A DNA stretch of 7,284 nt from Flavobacteriaceae bacterium (lineage in GTDB: Bacteria > Bacteroidota > Bacteroidia > Flavobacteriales > Weeksellaceae): assembly GCA_031289875.1 (NCBI GenBank), contig JAITOO010000183.1, positions 1 through 7,284 of the forward strand. Direction: 5' to 3'. The first letter of the stretch is position 1. Each line of letters starts with the position of its first letter. The translations under genes were made by a program, and so were the position numbers. Shown piece after piece: positions 1 to 6,526 of the stretch. The notes under the pieces were generated by a model. It was not told the DNA's origin. It did no database searches and was given only the letters and a program-made list of their open reading frames with translations.

Positions 1-34
1 CACATGATGCGGAATCTCCTGAAAACACGGAGAG

Positions 35-55
35 ATTGCGGGTCAAGTCCGCAAT
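35..55. repeat. Small inverted repeat, REP-like element
   Basis: ATTGCGG (35-41) pairs with CCGCAAT (49-55) across a 7-nt spacer. A second, weaker pairing (AATCTC at 13-18 with GAGATT at 32-37) overlaps it, so positions 10-55 could switch between two folds. The wording of the element resembles, from memory only, dispersed REP-like intergenic repeats; this is not verified. No open reading frame here looks like a real gene end. Confidence 0.4.
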
Positions 56-63
56 GACGGCGC

Positions 64-110
64 AAAGCAAGGAGCCTCGCAAACCGTAGGTTTGCGAGGC
101 TCCTTGCTTT
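64..110 (+). terminator. Perfect 22-bp hairpin, probable terminator
   Basis: Positions 64-85 and 89-110 are perfect reverse complements with a 3-nt GTA loop. The stem is much more GC-rich than its surroundings (core GGAGCCTCGC). On the plus strand the stem ends in TTT and runs into TTTTATTG, so it fits an intrinsic terminator for a plus-strand gene lying left of the window. The minus-strand exit lacks a good T tract. It could also act as a boundary for the minus-strand unit that ends at 203. Confidence 0.65.
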
Positions 111-147
111 TATTGTCGGCGTGGCATTTATCATTCTACCGAGCGAT

Positions 148-168
148 AATCCCTACGGGATTTTTTTT
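148..168 (+). terminator. Short hairpin with T8 run, intrinsic terminator shape
   Basis: AATCCC (148-153), loop TAC, GGGATT (157-162), leading directly into an eight-T run at 161-168. This is a plus-strand intrinsic terminator shape, about 40 nt after the larger 64-110 hairpin, so the two may form a tandem terminator. On the minus strand the poly-A falls on the wrong side for termination of the 203-976 gene. The short core palindrome could also belong to a dispersed repeat. Confidence 0.5.
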
Positions 169-178
169 CATCACTTAG

Positions 179-207
179 CAAATATAAATTATACATTGAT
201 TTTCAAA
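179..207 (-). promoter_or_regulatory. Possible Bacteroidota promoter pointing left
   Basis: On the minus strand TTTG (207-204) is followed after 17 nt by TATATTTG (186-179), which matches the Bacteroidota -33 TTTG / -7 TAnnTTTG pattern with normal spacing. It overlaps the stop of the 203-976 gene and would start RNA near 172, reading into the hairpins at 1-168. No protein gene lies there, so any product would be a structured RNA or a gene beyond the window. The region is AT-rich and a chance match is possible. Confidence 0.25.
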
Positions 208-976
208 ATTTCTCAAAAACTCCCAAACCAAAAAGTGCAAAATCATATTTGGCAGGGTCGTTTTCGTCCAATAATTTCAGGTTTTGTGTGAGTTCCAAAA
301 CGGCTTTCCGGTCGTTTTGCTTTCTTTCCAACAATCCCAAAGAACGGGCAACCCTCCCCGAATGCACGTCTAACGGACAGACTAACTGTGCAGGCGAAAG
401 GCTGTTCCAGATGCCGAAGTCCACGTTTTTTTGGTCTTTTCTGACGAGCCAGCGGAGGAACATATTGAGCCGCTTTGCCGCCGAGCCTTTTGCCGGACTG
501 CTGACATGTTTCGGAGTCCGCTCCGGATGTGGAATTTCAAAGAAAATTCGGCGGAATCTTTCTATTGCTCCGAAAGTATCCGTTTCGTCTTTTTGGGCAG
601 AAAATACATTTTCCAATCCATTGTGGTTGAGGTAGATATTTTTCAATGACTTGATGAAAAACTTCAAATCTTCTGCGTTGAAAGTTCGGTGGATGCTCCC
701 TTGAATTTTCTGCAAGTCTTTCTCCGAGTGGTTTAGGATAAAATCGTAAGGCGAATATTCCAACCATTCGAGCATTTTTTCTGCGCTTTTGATGATGCTT
801 CGGCGGTTTCCCCAAGCAATCGCTGCCGAGAGGAATCCTGCTATTTCGATGTTTTCTTTTCCGGAAAATCTATGTGGAATCTGAATCGGGTCAGTTTCAA
901 TGAATTGCAGTTGGTTGTATTGTTCGGCTTTTTCGTCCAGAAAAGGTTTTAAAGACAAAATTTCTTGGTTTTTCAT
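203..976 (-). CDS. TIGR02757 / DUF2400 family protein
   Basis: A 257-aa protein recognised as the TIGR02757 (DUF2400) family, which is common in Bacteroidota and has no established function; the length is normal for the family. Conserved-looking blocks are IEIAGFLSAAIAWGNR (about 43-58), SSPAKGSAAKRLNMFLRW (159-176), CPLDVHSGRVARSLGLL (200-216) and NDPAKYDFALFGLGV (239-253). The DVHxxRVARxLGL segment resembles the D-x-H-x-x-RV-x-x-RLGL segment of helix-hairpin-helix (endonuclease III-like) DNA glycosylases, and the N-terminal block resembles the first helices of that fold; this likeness is inference. There is no signal peptide or membrane segment, so it should be cytoplasmic. It starts 5 nt after the ferredoxin stop, so the two are co-transcribed. 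The ATG at 974-976 is the natural start. Confidence 0.88.
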   Translation of the reverse strand: MKNQEILSLKPFLDEKAEQYNQLQFIETDPIQIPHRFSGKENIEIAGFLSAAIAWGNRRSIIKSAEKMLEWLEYSPYDFILNHSEKDLQKIQGSIHRTFNAEDLKFFIKSLKNIYLNHNGLENVFSAQKDETDTFGAIERFRRIFFEIPHPERTPKHVSSPAKGSAAKRLNMFLRWLVRKDQKNVDFGIWNSLSPAQLVCPLDVHSGRVARSLGLLERKQNDRKAVLELTQNLKLLDENDPAKYDFALFGLGVFEKF

Positions 977-981
977 GCCGA

Positions 982-1314
982 TTATTCTGCAGGCGCAAGT
1001 TGGATTTTCAATCCGTCTAATTCTTTCTTAATCGGGATTTGACAGCTTAAACGACTGTTTTCCTGTACAAAACGCGCTTCGGCGAGCATGGCATCTTCTT
1101 CTGCGCCCATTTCGGGCAGAGGAATGTCCCCGCTGAGAATATAAATCTGGCAGGAAGCGCACATAGCCATTCCTCCGCACACACCGATAGTCCCTTCTTC
1201 CGCCAACTCGTAGGCGCGGATTAATTCCATTAAATTCATGGACATGTCGGTAGGCGTTTGCACTTGATGTTCTTTTCCCTCTCGGTCGATGATGCTTATA
1301 TTGATGTATGACAT
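982..1314 (-). CDS. 2Fe-2S ferredoxin, adrenodoxin type
   Basis: A 110-aa soluble electron carrier. Four cysteines sit at 46, 52, 55 and 91 (CGGMAMCASC ... LSCQ), which is the CX5CX2CX(~35)C ligand pattern of adrenodoxin/ISC-type [2Fe-2S] ferredoxins. A beta-grasp beginning (SYINISIIDREGKEHQV) and an acidic stretch between the third and fourth cysteines (AEEDAMLAEA) also fit. All cluster ligands are present and the length is typical. It is the first gene of a two-gene minus-strand unit with the DUF2400 gene 5 nt downstream; whether they share a process is unknown. A promoter match lies about 80 nt upstream, and there is no Shine-Dalgarno site, as is usual in this phylum. The redox partner cannot be named from this sequence. 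Confidence 0.9.
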   Translation of the reverse strand: MSYINISIIDREGKEHQVQTPTDMSMNLMELIRAYELAEEGTIGVCGGMAMCASCQIYILSGDIPLPEMGAEEDAMLAEARFVQENSRLSCQIPIKKELDGLKIQLAPAE

Positions 1315-1383
1315 ATTAATTGAAATATTGAATGAGTGATTTATCTATTTAACTTATTGATTAACAGGAGTATTGATGAATTT

Positions 1384-1440
1384 CTAATTTGACCCAAAAA
1401 TAAGAAAAATACAGACAAGAAGCAACTTTTGTTTTTTCAT
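1384..1440 (-). other. 18-codon signal-peptide-like ORF or gene remnant
   Basis: The minus strand reads MKKQKLLLVCIFLIFGSN and then TAG. A basic start, a hydrophobic core and a small-residue end look like a bacterial signal peptide (or a lipoprotein-like start) without a mature protein. It lies in the 162-nt gap between the outer-membrane barrel gene and the ferredoxin gene and overlaps the proposed ferredoxin promoter. It may be the relic of a lost secreted-protein gene, a tiny membrane peptide, or chance. No continuation in another frame was seen before the ferredoxin start. Confidence 0.15.
1395..1426 (-). promoter_or_regulatory. Putative promoter for the ferredoxin unit
   Basis: On the minus strand GTTG (1426-1423) is followed after 20 nt by TATTTTTG (1402-1395), a full match to the Bacteroidota -7 TAnnTTTG element with an acceptable -33. 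Transcription would start near 1388, leaving a leader of roughly 74 nt before the ferredoxin ATG. It lies in the only sizeable gap between the envelope operon and the ferredoxin gene, where no strong terminator was seen, so some read-through from upstream is possible. Confidence 0.4.
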
Positions 1441-1476
1441 GAAATTGTGTGTGATTAAATTGAATACAGAAACAAA

Positions 1477-4149
1477 TTACAAGCTAAAACTCAAATTCAG
1501 CATAAAACTTCTTGGCAAGATGTTGCTTTGGAAAATATTTGTGGAATAATCCGTAGTTTGTATTTGGGTGAAATTTTTCTGATCCAGCAGATTTTTTGCG
1601 TAAAAACTCAAGTCAAATTTTTTATTTTTCGGAGAAAATCGGATAATTGTGTCCAAAAAAGTATAGTTTTCTTTTAATTTTTTAGTGTCGGGGACATAAT
1701 AGTCGGAAGAAAATATGAGAGTCCAGCGTTTGTCCAATTTCAAAATGATTTTAAAAGCGTCGTTCAGTGAGCGGTTGATGAATTTTTCGCCGCCTTCGCT
1801 TTGCGAAAGGCTTTGATGGAATTTGAAAATATTTTCAAAATTTACGGGAATATCAAAAGCGGTTTTTCCAAAAAGTTCAGAAGTCCAAAAATTTGTTTTG
1901 TTGTCGCGGATTTCCGAATGATTGACGATGTTGCTGTATTGTGAAATCGAATAGTCGCTTCTCAGGCGCAAAGTGCTTTCTATCATGGGGATATATTTTT
2001 CAATCATAAAGTTGAAATTCCAGTTATCGTTAGTTTTTGGTGTAAAGAAATACCTTAAATTCGTATAGTTCTCCTGAATATCAAAATCAGAAATAAATCC
2101 GCCTTTGTTTTGACTGTACATCGCTCCCAGAAGGAAATGGAATTGATTGTAAAGGTCGAAAACAGTATAAAAAAGACTGTACGAAAAGGATTTTTGGAGC
2201 GACAAGTCGGGCAGGTTGGACTGCGTTGAGCGGTTGCTCGTCATAATCGGCTGAATGTACAGATAATTCGCCGCCAAATCCTTCTCTGCGTAATTAGCTG
2301 TTCCTTTCAAAGTGGAAATGTTATTGATTTTATACGCTATCGACAAAGACGGTTCAAAAATAATATCCTCTTGATTTTCCGTGTTTTCAGTTAGATTGTT
2401 GTCCAATTTTTGATTGAGGAAAGTGAGTTTGTAAGACGGAGAAATTTTCCATTTTCCCAAGTTTAATGCGTAAGAACCTGTGGTAAAAACAGCCTTTTTT
2501 CCATATTCCAAATCGTTATGAAAATCATTTTCCGGACTTTCAAAATCGTCGGAAATTCCGTACAGACACGACTTGAAAGGATTTTTGTCTAACAGTCCGC
2601 CTGCTGAAAAAGCGTATTTCGTCTTCAGCGTGCTTCCCATAAAAACAGATTGAAAGTTTAGATAGTTTTTGCGAAAACGGCTGTATTGCCTATTTTGTAA
2701 ATAATCTTCAAAATCGAAAACAGCGGGCGAGATGAAAAAATCTTGAGGAGCAGCATTAATCGACTGATTAATAATGACTTGCAACGCTTTATTTTTGTTA
2801 AATTTCTTTGTAAAAGTCAGGGAATTTTTGAGGAGAAAATCTTTGGAATTTAAGGTGGTAAAATAATGAGTTTCATTGTTTTCCAAAACGGTCGATGGCG
2901 TTGTGATATTTTCTTGCCGCACGCGGAATTTATATTCCAGCAGGGAAGTTTTGGAAGTGTTTATTTTCAGTTCCAAATCTGCGCGGTATTGTTCGGGTTT
3001 TTTGACGATGTTGTAACTGTCTGAGGTTTTGAAAGATTCGTCGCCAATTACATATTTGTTTTCGTAATATTTTTCAGAAGCAATTTTGTCGTGAATGTAA
3101 TACAAATTGGTTTTCACGCTGATGCGTTTGCCGATTTTGAACATTCCGTTGTAATTTCCGAAAATCTGATTGTTGAAATTGGTACGGCTGTCATCGTCCA
3201 ATCCGCTGAAAAACAGAGTTTCAGGAATGGCTTTCTTTGCTAGAAAACGTTCTTCTGAAATTTGTTCGGGGTTGAATGTGAAGCCGAAATAGTCAAAAGG
3301 CGAGTGATTTACGCCGATGTTGTTGTAATTGAGCGTGGCAAAGGATTTATAGTTTTTTGAAATTCCGAGAATATTCGTATTGATATCGAAAACCTGTTTT
3401 CCGTCCGAGTCAAAGCCGCTTCCGTAGTCAAGATTTCCCGAAAAATCCATTTTTCCCTTTTTCAGTTTCAGATTGAGGGATACTTTTTCTCCGCCCTCAA
3501 CGCCCTTCAGCAAAGGGTTTTCCGAGTAGTTTTCGATTGCCTGCACTTGCTCTACCATATCAACGTTGATATTTTTTGTGCCGAGCGAATAATTTGAACC
3601 GAAAAGATTGTCGCCTTCGAGGGTAACGGTTTCTACGGATTTGCCTTTGTACCTGATTTCGCCTGATTTTTCATTGACCTGAATGCCCGGAAGTTTTTTG
3701 ATAAGGTCTTCTATTTTCCGCTCGCTGCCGTCTCGGAATGAAGCTACATTGTATTTTACCGTATCTTCCTTGATAACAATAGGTTTACTGCCGACGATGA
3801 CGACTTCCCTAATTTCTTTTTCGTCTTTTGTTTCGTCTTTTGTGAGCAAAAAATCATGGGTATAAATTTTGTCTTTTTGTGGATTTTCTATTTCCCAAAC
3901 CTCTGAAATATATTGATGGGTAGCGGCTTCGACCGTTATTTTTTTGTACTCTCGTTTTAACGTAAGGGAATACTGACCGTTTTTTGCAATCACAAACTCC
4001 TTGATGCCTCCATTGACGGAATCTTTAATGATAATGTTGGCTGCCGCAATCTTTTCTCCTTTGACAGTCTCTATTTTTCCCGTCAGGGTTTGGGAAAACA
4101 GAAGCAAAGGGGAAATGATGAAGAATAATGTAAGGATATAGGATTTCAA
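1477..4149 (-). CDS. TonB-dependent-receptor-like outer-membrane barrel (GLPGLI-associated type)
   Basis: An 890-aa outer-membrane protein. Residues 1-20 are a Sec signal peptide ending in FSQ. Residues 21-103 resemble a carboxypeptidase-regulatory-like beta-sandwich (TLTGKIETVKGEKIAAANII...), as in SusC/RagA-type receptors. About 116-230 is a plug-like domain with EVVIVGSKPIVIKEDTVKYN, KIEDLIKKLPGIQV and YKGKSVETVTLEGDNLFG. The rest is a long beta-barrel rich in alternating aromatic and polar residues, ending NLSFSL. Its size suits a TonB-type barrel, although the Ton box is not clear. No SusD-like partner is present. It is the last gene of the run and starts 29 nt after the 134-aa secreted-protein gene. 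From general knowledge, barrels of this kind often lie beside GLPGLI genes. The substrate is unknown; import of a ligand or export/display of the small proteins are both possible. Confidence 0.85.
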   Translation of the reverse strand: MKSYILTLFFIISPLLLFSQTLTGKIETVKGEKIAAANIIIKDSVNGGIKEFVIAKNGQYSLTLKREYKKITVEAATHQYISEVWEIENPQKDKIYTHDFLLTKDETKDEKEIREVVIVGSKPIVIKEDTVKYNVASFRDGSERKIEDLIKKLPGIQVNEKSGEIRYKGKSVETVTLEGDNLFGSNYSLGTKNINVDMVEQVQAIENYSENPLLKGVEGGEKVSLNLKLKKGKMDFSGNLDYGSGFDSDGKQVFDINTNILGISKNYKSFATLNYNNIGVNHSPFDYFGFTFNPEQISEERFLAKKAIPETLFFSGLDDDSRTNFNNQIFGNYNGMFKIGKRISVKTNLYYIHDKIASEKYYENKYVIGDESFKTSDSYNIVKKPEQYRADLELKINTSKTSLLEYKFRVRQENITTPSTVLENNETHYFTTLNSKDFLLKNSLTFTKKFNKNKALQVIINQSINAAPQDFFISPAVFDFEDYLQNRQYSRFRKNYLNFQSVFMGSTLKTKYAFSAGGLLDKNPFKSCLYGISDDFESPENDFHNDLEYGKKAVFTTGSYALNLGKWKISPSYKLTFLNQKLDNNLTENTENQEDIIFEPSLSIAYKINNISTLKGTANYAEKDLAANYLYIQPIMTSNRSTQSNLPDLSLQKSFSYSLFYTVFDLYNQFHFLLGAMYSQNKGGFISDFDIQENYTNLRYFFTPKTNDNWNFNFMIEKYIPMIESTLRLRSDYSISQYSNIVNHSEIRDNKTNFWTSELFGKTAFDIPVNFENIFKFHQSLSQSEGGEKFINRSLNDAFKIILKLDKRWTLIFSSDYYVPDTKKLKENYTFLDTIIRFSPKNKKFDLSFYAKNLLDQKNFTQIQTTDYSTNIFQSNILPRSFMLNLSFSL

Positions 4150-4178
4150 ACAATTAATGGTTTTAAAATTGGGGTTGC

Positions 4179-4583
4179 TTACTCTTTTTCCTGTTCTTTT
4201 ATAAATATTTTCTTGGTTAAATAATCAGGCGCATATTTGACCATAGCCGTTCTTGTTGATGAGGCAGATACTTTGCAATCGTCATTGGCAGGTTTTGTGG
4301 TAAAACTCAAAGAATTATTCAGGTCGGTTTTTGCCGCTATCCTTGTTAAGGAAATGGAGGCTGTGCATTGTTTTTCTTTGAAAAAGTTGTCTAAATCAAA
4401 ATTTTGCAAATATTTTATTGTTTCGTCTAAATTGGGAGCGGTATAAGATATTTTTCCGGAAATTTCCGTGCTGCCCACAAGTCCGGATTCCTTAGAAATA
4501 TCAATTCTTATACTGTCATTTGTCTGCCCAAACGCAAAACTCATCATCCCGATAAGCATTGCTAAAATTAATGTTTTTTTCAT
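4179..4583 (-). CDS. Small secreted protein of 134 aa, unknown function
   Basis: Not recognised as a known family. The start is set at ATG 4583, not at upstream in-frame ATGs, because MKKTLILAMLIGMMSFAFGQ is a clear signal peptide and the gene then begins 4 nt after the preceding GLPGLI stop. Mature protein from about residue 21: an acidic start, an ETIKYLQNFDLDNFFKE helix (about 54-70), then two similar Ser/Thr-rich strand-like segments, each with one cysteine (QCTASISLTR, Cys73; DCKVSASSTRTA, Cys103), and a charged tail KEQEKE. The signal-peptide region is nearly identical in DNA to that of the 102-aa gene at 6218-6526, while the mature parts do not align. It probably works in the periplasm or outside the cell with the adjacent GLPGLI proteins and barrel. 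Confidence 0.75.
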   Translation of the reverse strand: MKKTLILAMLIGMMSFAFGQTNDSIRIDISKESGLVGSTEISGKISYTAPNLDETIKYLQNFDLDNFFKEKQCTASISLTRIAAKTDLNNSLSFTTKPANDDCKVSASSTRTAMVKYAPDYLTKKIFIKEQEKE

Positions 4584-4584
4584 T
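4531..4584 (-). repeat. 54-nt signal-peptide repeat, copy 1
   Basis: Covers the start codon and signal-peptide codons of the 134-aa gene. It matches positions 6474-6527 at 53 of 54 bases; the only difference is T at 4563 against A at 6506 on the plus strand. Similarity falls away directly beyond the signal-peptide codons, including the mature coding regions. Confidence 0.9.
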
Positions 4585-4587
4585 ACT

Positions 4588-5367
4588 TCAATAATTTTTA
4601 AATAAAAACTCCATTCTTTCGATTTTCCATTGTAATTCGAGGGTTGCGGTTCCTGAAACTGTAGAATACATGGCTTTAATAAAATTATCATAATCTCTTT
4701 TTACACCGGCTGCATATTCTTCCCATGTAAGAGTTGGATATTTCGGGTTCTTTTTATGGGTTAGTTTTTTAATAGAATCATCATTTAGTATAATTTTATA
4801 GGCGGAAATTTTCACATTACCCATATCGTCTTCAACTTCCAAAATCAGTCCGGGCAGTCCTGTAAATTTCCAGGGACCATCGGAAACCGGTATTTCAGCA
4901 GCAAACCAAGCGGTATAATTTCTTCCTCTGAAAGTAGTTGTGGCTTTGTTGCATTTGTAATTCAAAATTTCTTTCTCTCCATCTTTCATTTCCCAGTCAA
5001 ACAAAGACATTTTTTCTGCTATATAGAAAAATTTATTCGGGTGATATCCTAAATCTAAAGTTAATAAAGAATCTTTTTTATAATTTTTTATAACTGTAGA
5101 ATTTTCATCGCTTTTTGGATATCTAACGAGATGTTGAGTTCCATCGTCAGTAAAATATGTGGACGTACTGTCTTTTGTCGATTTATTATAGATTTCAAAA
5201 ACAGAATCAGAATCATTTATTTTTAATAATGAGGAATTTGTTGAAGGATTTACATCAGGGTAGCCTTCATAAAAATCGTAATCTACTGTTATTTTAGTTT
5301 GACCAATTGCTGTTGTGATTGGAAAAGCTAAAATAAAAATGAATAAAAATATTTTTAATAATTTCAT
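4588..5367 (-). CDS. GLPGLI family protein (paralogue 1, 259 aa)
   Basis: A GLPGLI-family (TIGR01200) envelope protein. The exact motif GLPGLI is at residues 170-175, inside the expected core: LFDWEMKDGEKEILNYKC (122-139), KATTTFRGRNYTAWFAAEIPVSDGPW and then GLPGLILEVED. Residues 1-23 are a Sec signal peptide (MKLLKIFLFIFILAFPITTA-IGQ). The ATG at 5367 is chosen over an in-frame ATG at 5424 because only this one begins with the signal peptide and it avoids overlapping the upstream gene. Length is normal for the family. The biochemical function is not established; a periplasmic or surface role is expected. It lies 5 nt after GLPGLI paralogue 2 and 4 nt before the 134-aa secreted-protein gene, so translation is likely coupled. 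Cys139 aligns with Cys111 of paralogue 2. Confidence 0.9.
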   Translation of the reverse strand: MKLLKIFLFIFILAFPITTAIGQTKITVDYDFYEGYPDVNPSTNSSLLKINDSDSVFEIYNKSTKDSTSTYFTDDGTQHLVRYPKSDENSTVIKNYKKDSLLTLDLGYHPNKFFYIAEKMSLFDWEMKDGEKEILNYKCNKATTTFRGRNYTAWFAAEIPVSDGPWKFTGLPGLILEVEDDMGNVKISAYKIILNDDSIKKLTHKKNPKYPTLTWEEYAAGVKRDYDNFIKAMYSTVSGTATLELQWKIERMEFLFKNY

Positions 5368-5372
5368 TGGTT

Positions 5373-6155
5373 TTACTTCTCCTCTGTTTGCGGTTTTATT
5401 GAATCTTTTGTCAGTTCTTTCCAAGATATGCCGTTGTGCTTATCTGCCAATCTTTTTATTTCTTCGTTTGCATCAATGTATAAATTGTCTATGGTATCAT
5501 AAGTTAATAATCCCCAATATTCGCCGGATATTTTCGTATTAATATATTTATATCGTTCAACCGTTTTATCATTAAGTGTTTTTAAAAACTCATCAAACGG
5601 AATGAAATCGTTTTTAAGGAAATTTTCATAAAAGTCATCATTTTCTTTCGTTTTTAAGTTCTTGATTTCTACCGCTTGGTATCTATATTTCAAGTCATCT
5701 CTTGTCACTTTCAAAATTAAACCCGGCAGCCCGTTGAAAATATTAGGCCCGTCGGAAATGAAAATATCGGTTGTGAAATAAGCTGTGAAAACATGACCTC
5801 TGTAATCTGCAGTTGCTTCTAAACAGTTATATCCTAATATTTCTTTGGTATTAGTTCCTATCTGCCAGTCAAAAAGATTTTTTTTGTTTTTCACATAAAA
5901 AACTTTACCAAAACTTTCTGAATCAAAAAAAATTGTGTCTCTTTCGTGGTTTTTTATAATACAGTTATCTTGTCCGGGTTTTACAAACGTAGATTCGGGG
6001 ATTTTAGAAAAAAATTCAGTAAAGATAGAATAATCATCATACAAGTCAAGTTGTGAATTTGTATTGTCCAAATCAATATATTTAATCTGTAAGAAACTTT
6101 GTCCATAACTTACAAAAAAAAGAAAACAGGAAAAGAGTATTGTCAATCGTTTCAT
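5373..6155 (-). CDS. GLPGLI family protein (paralogue 2, 260 aa)
   Basis: The second GLPGLI-family protein, upstream of paralogue 1 and clearly diverged from it. Residues 1-19 are a signal peptide (MKRLTILFSCFLFFVSYGQ). The core reads LFDWQIGTNTKEILGYNC (94-111), EATADYRGHVFTAYFTTDIF, DGPNIFNGLPGLILKV, with GLPGLI at 142-147. Where paralogue 1 has AWFAAEIPVS, this one has AYFTTDIFIS, so the Trp and Pro of that block are replaced. Cys111 aligns with Cys139 of paralogue 1, and a second cysteine (Cys65) is private. The C-terminus carries a charged extension (DANEEIKRLADKHNG ... PQTEEK) that paralogue 1 lacks. No promoter space exists directly upstream: a hairpin fills the 62-nt gap to the 102-aa gene, so expression probably depends on read-through. 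Confidence 0.9.
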   Translation of the reverse strand: MKRLTILFSCFLFFVSYGQSFLQIKYIDLDNTNSQLDLYDDYSIFTEFFSKIPESTFVKPGQDNCIIKNHERDTIFFDSESFGKVFYVKNKKNLFDWQIGTNTKEILGYNCLEATADYRGHVFTAYFTTDIFISDGPNIFNGLPGLILKVTRDDLKYRYQAVEIKNLKTKENDDFYENFLKNDFIPFDEFLKTLNDKTVERYKYINTKISGEYWGLLTYDTIDNLYIDANEEIKRLADKHNGISWKELTKDSIKPQTEEK

Positions 6156-6159
6156 AAAT

Positions 6160-6199
6160 CAAAAATTAATAAAGACTGCCTTAAATTTTAAGACAGTCT
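6160..6199 (-). terminator. Terminator or attenuator after the 102-aa gene
   Basis: In minus-strand RNA, 6199-6188 pairs with 6184-6173 to give a 12-bp stem with one U-G wobble and a 3-nt loop, followed by UUUAUUAAUUUUUG. On the plus strand the wobble becomes a C/A mismatch, so the element is polarised towards the minus strand. It lies between the 102-aa gene stop and the first GLPGLI gene, without room for a complete promoter after it. Partial termination would give more small-protein mRNA than GLPGLI/barrel mRNA. Confidence 0.65.
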
Positions 6200-6217
6200 C
6201 GTGTTTTTCTATATCAA

Positions 6218-6526
6218 CTATCCATTAGCTACAAAACATAGTAATGACTGTAAATAAGCACTATCGCAAGCCGCATCCAAAGTATTTCCCACGCCAACAC
6301 TTGTACAACTATTCCCGCCAACCTTAACGGTTACAGTACATGTATAGCTTGTGGGACCGGGAGCATCATTGTCAGATATTATATCCACGCTCAATATTTT
6401 TATGTCATACGTGCCTAATAAGGATATTGTTGCCATAGTTTTAGAGGCAAATTGAACCTTTCCGTTTCCTGCGAACGCAAAACTCATCATCCCGATAAGC
6501 ATTGCAAAAATTAATGTTTTTTTCAT
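6218..6526 (-). CDS. Small secreted cysteine-containing protein of 102 aa, unknown function
   Basis: Not recognised as a known family. Residues 1-19 (MKKTLIFAMLIGMMSFAFA) are a signal peptide, leaving a mature chain of about 83 aa. It has four cysteines (63, 74, 87, 97), enough for two disulfides, in strand-like segments (SYTCTVTVKVGGNSC) followed by a probable helix (DAACDSAYLQSLLC) and a short tail ending at TAG. No transmembrane segment lies beyond the signal. It is the first gene of the locus, followed by a terminator-like hairpin, which suggests it is the most abundant product. Its signal-peptide DNA is nearly identical to that of the 134-aa gene. It is transcribed divergently from the XRE-type gene at 6749 across a 222-nt region with palindromes. 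Confidence 0.78.
   Translation of the reverse strand: MKKTLIFAMLIGMMSFAFAGNGKVQFASKTMATISLLGTYDIKILSVDIISDNDAPGPTSYTCTVTVKVGGNSCTSVGVGNTLDAACDSAYLQSLLCFVANG

Noticed and set aside
249..649. Open frames on the plus strand opposite the DUF2400 gene
   Set aside because: They are antisense to a well-recognised gene, have no domain or signal peptide, and show the composition expected of a shadow frame.
4584..4691. Longer N-terminus for the 134-aa secreted protein
   Set aside because: It would place 36 residues before a clear signal peptide and overlap the GLPGLI gene; the ATG at 4583 is supported by the signal peptide and the 4-nt spacing.
5368..5424. Longer N-terminus (19 residues) for GLPGLI paralogue 1
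   Set aside because: It overlaps the end of paralogue 2 and buries the signal peptide; the ATG at 5367 is preferred.
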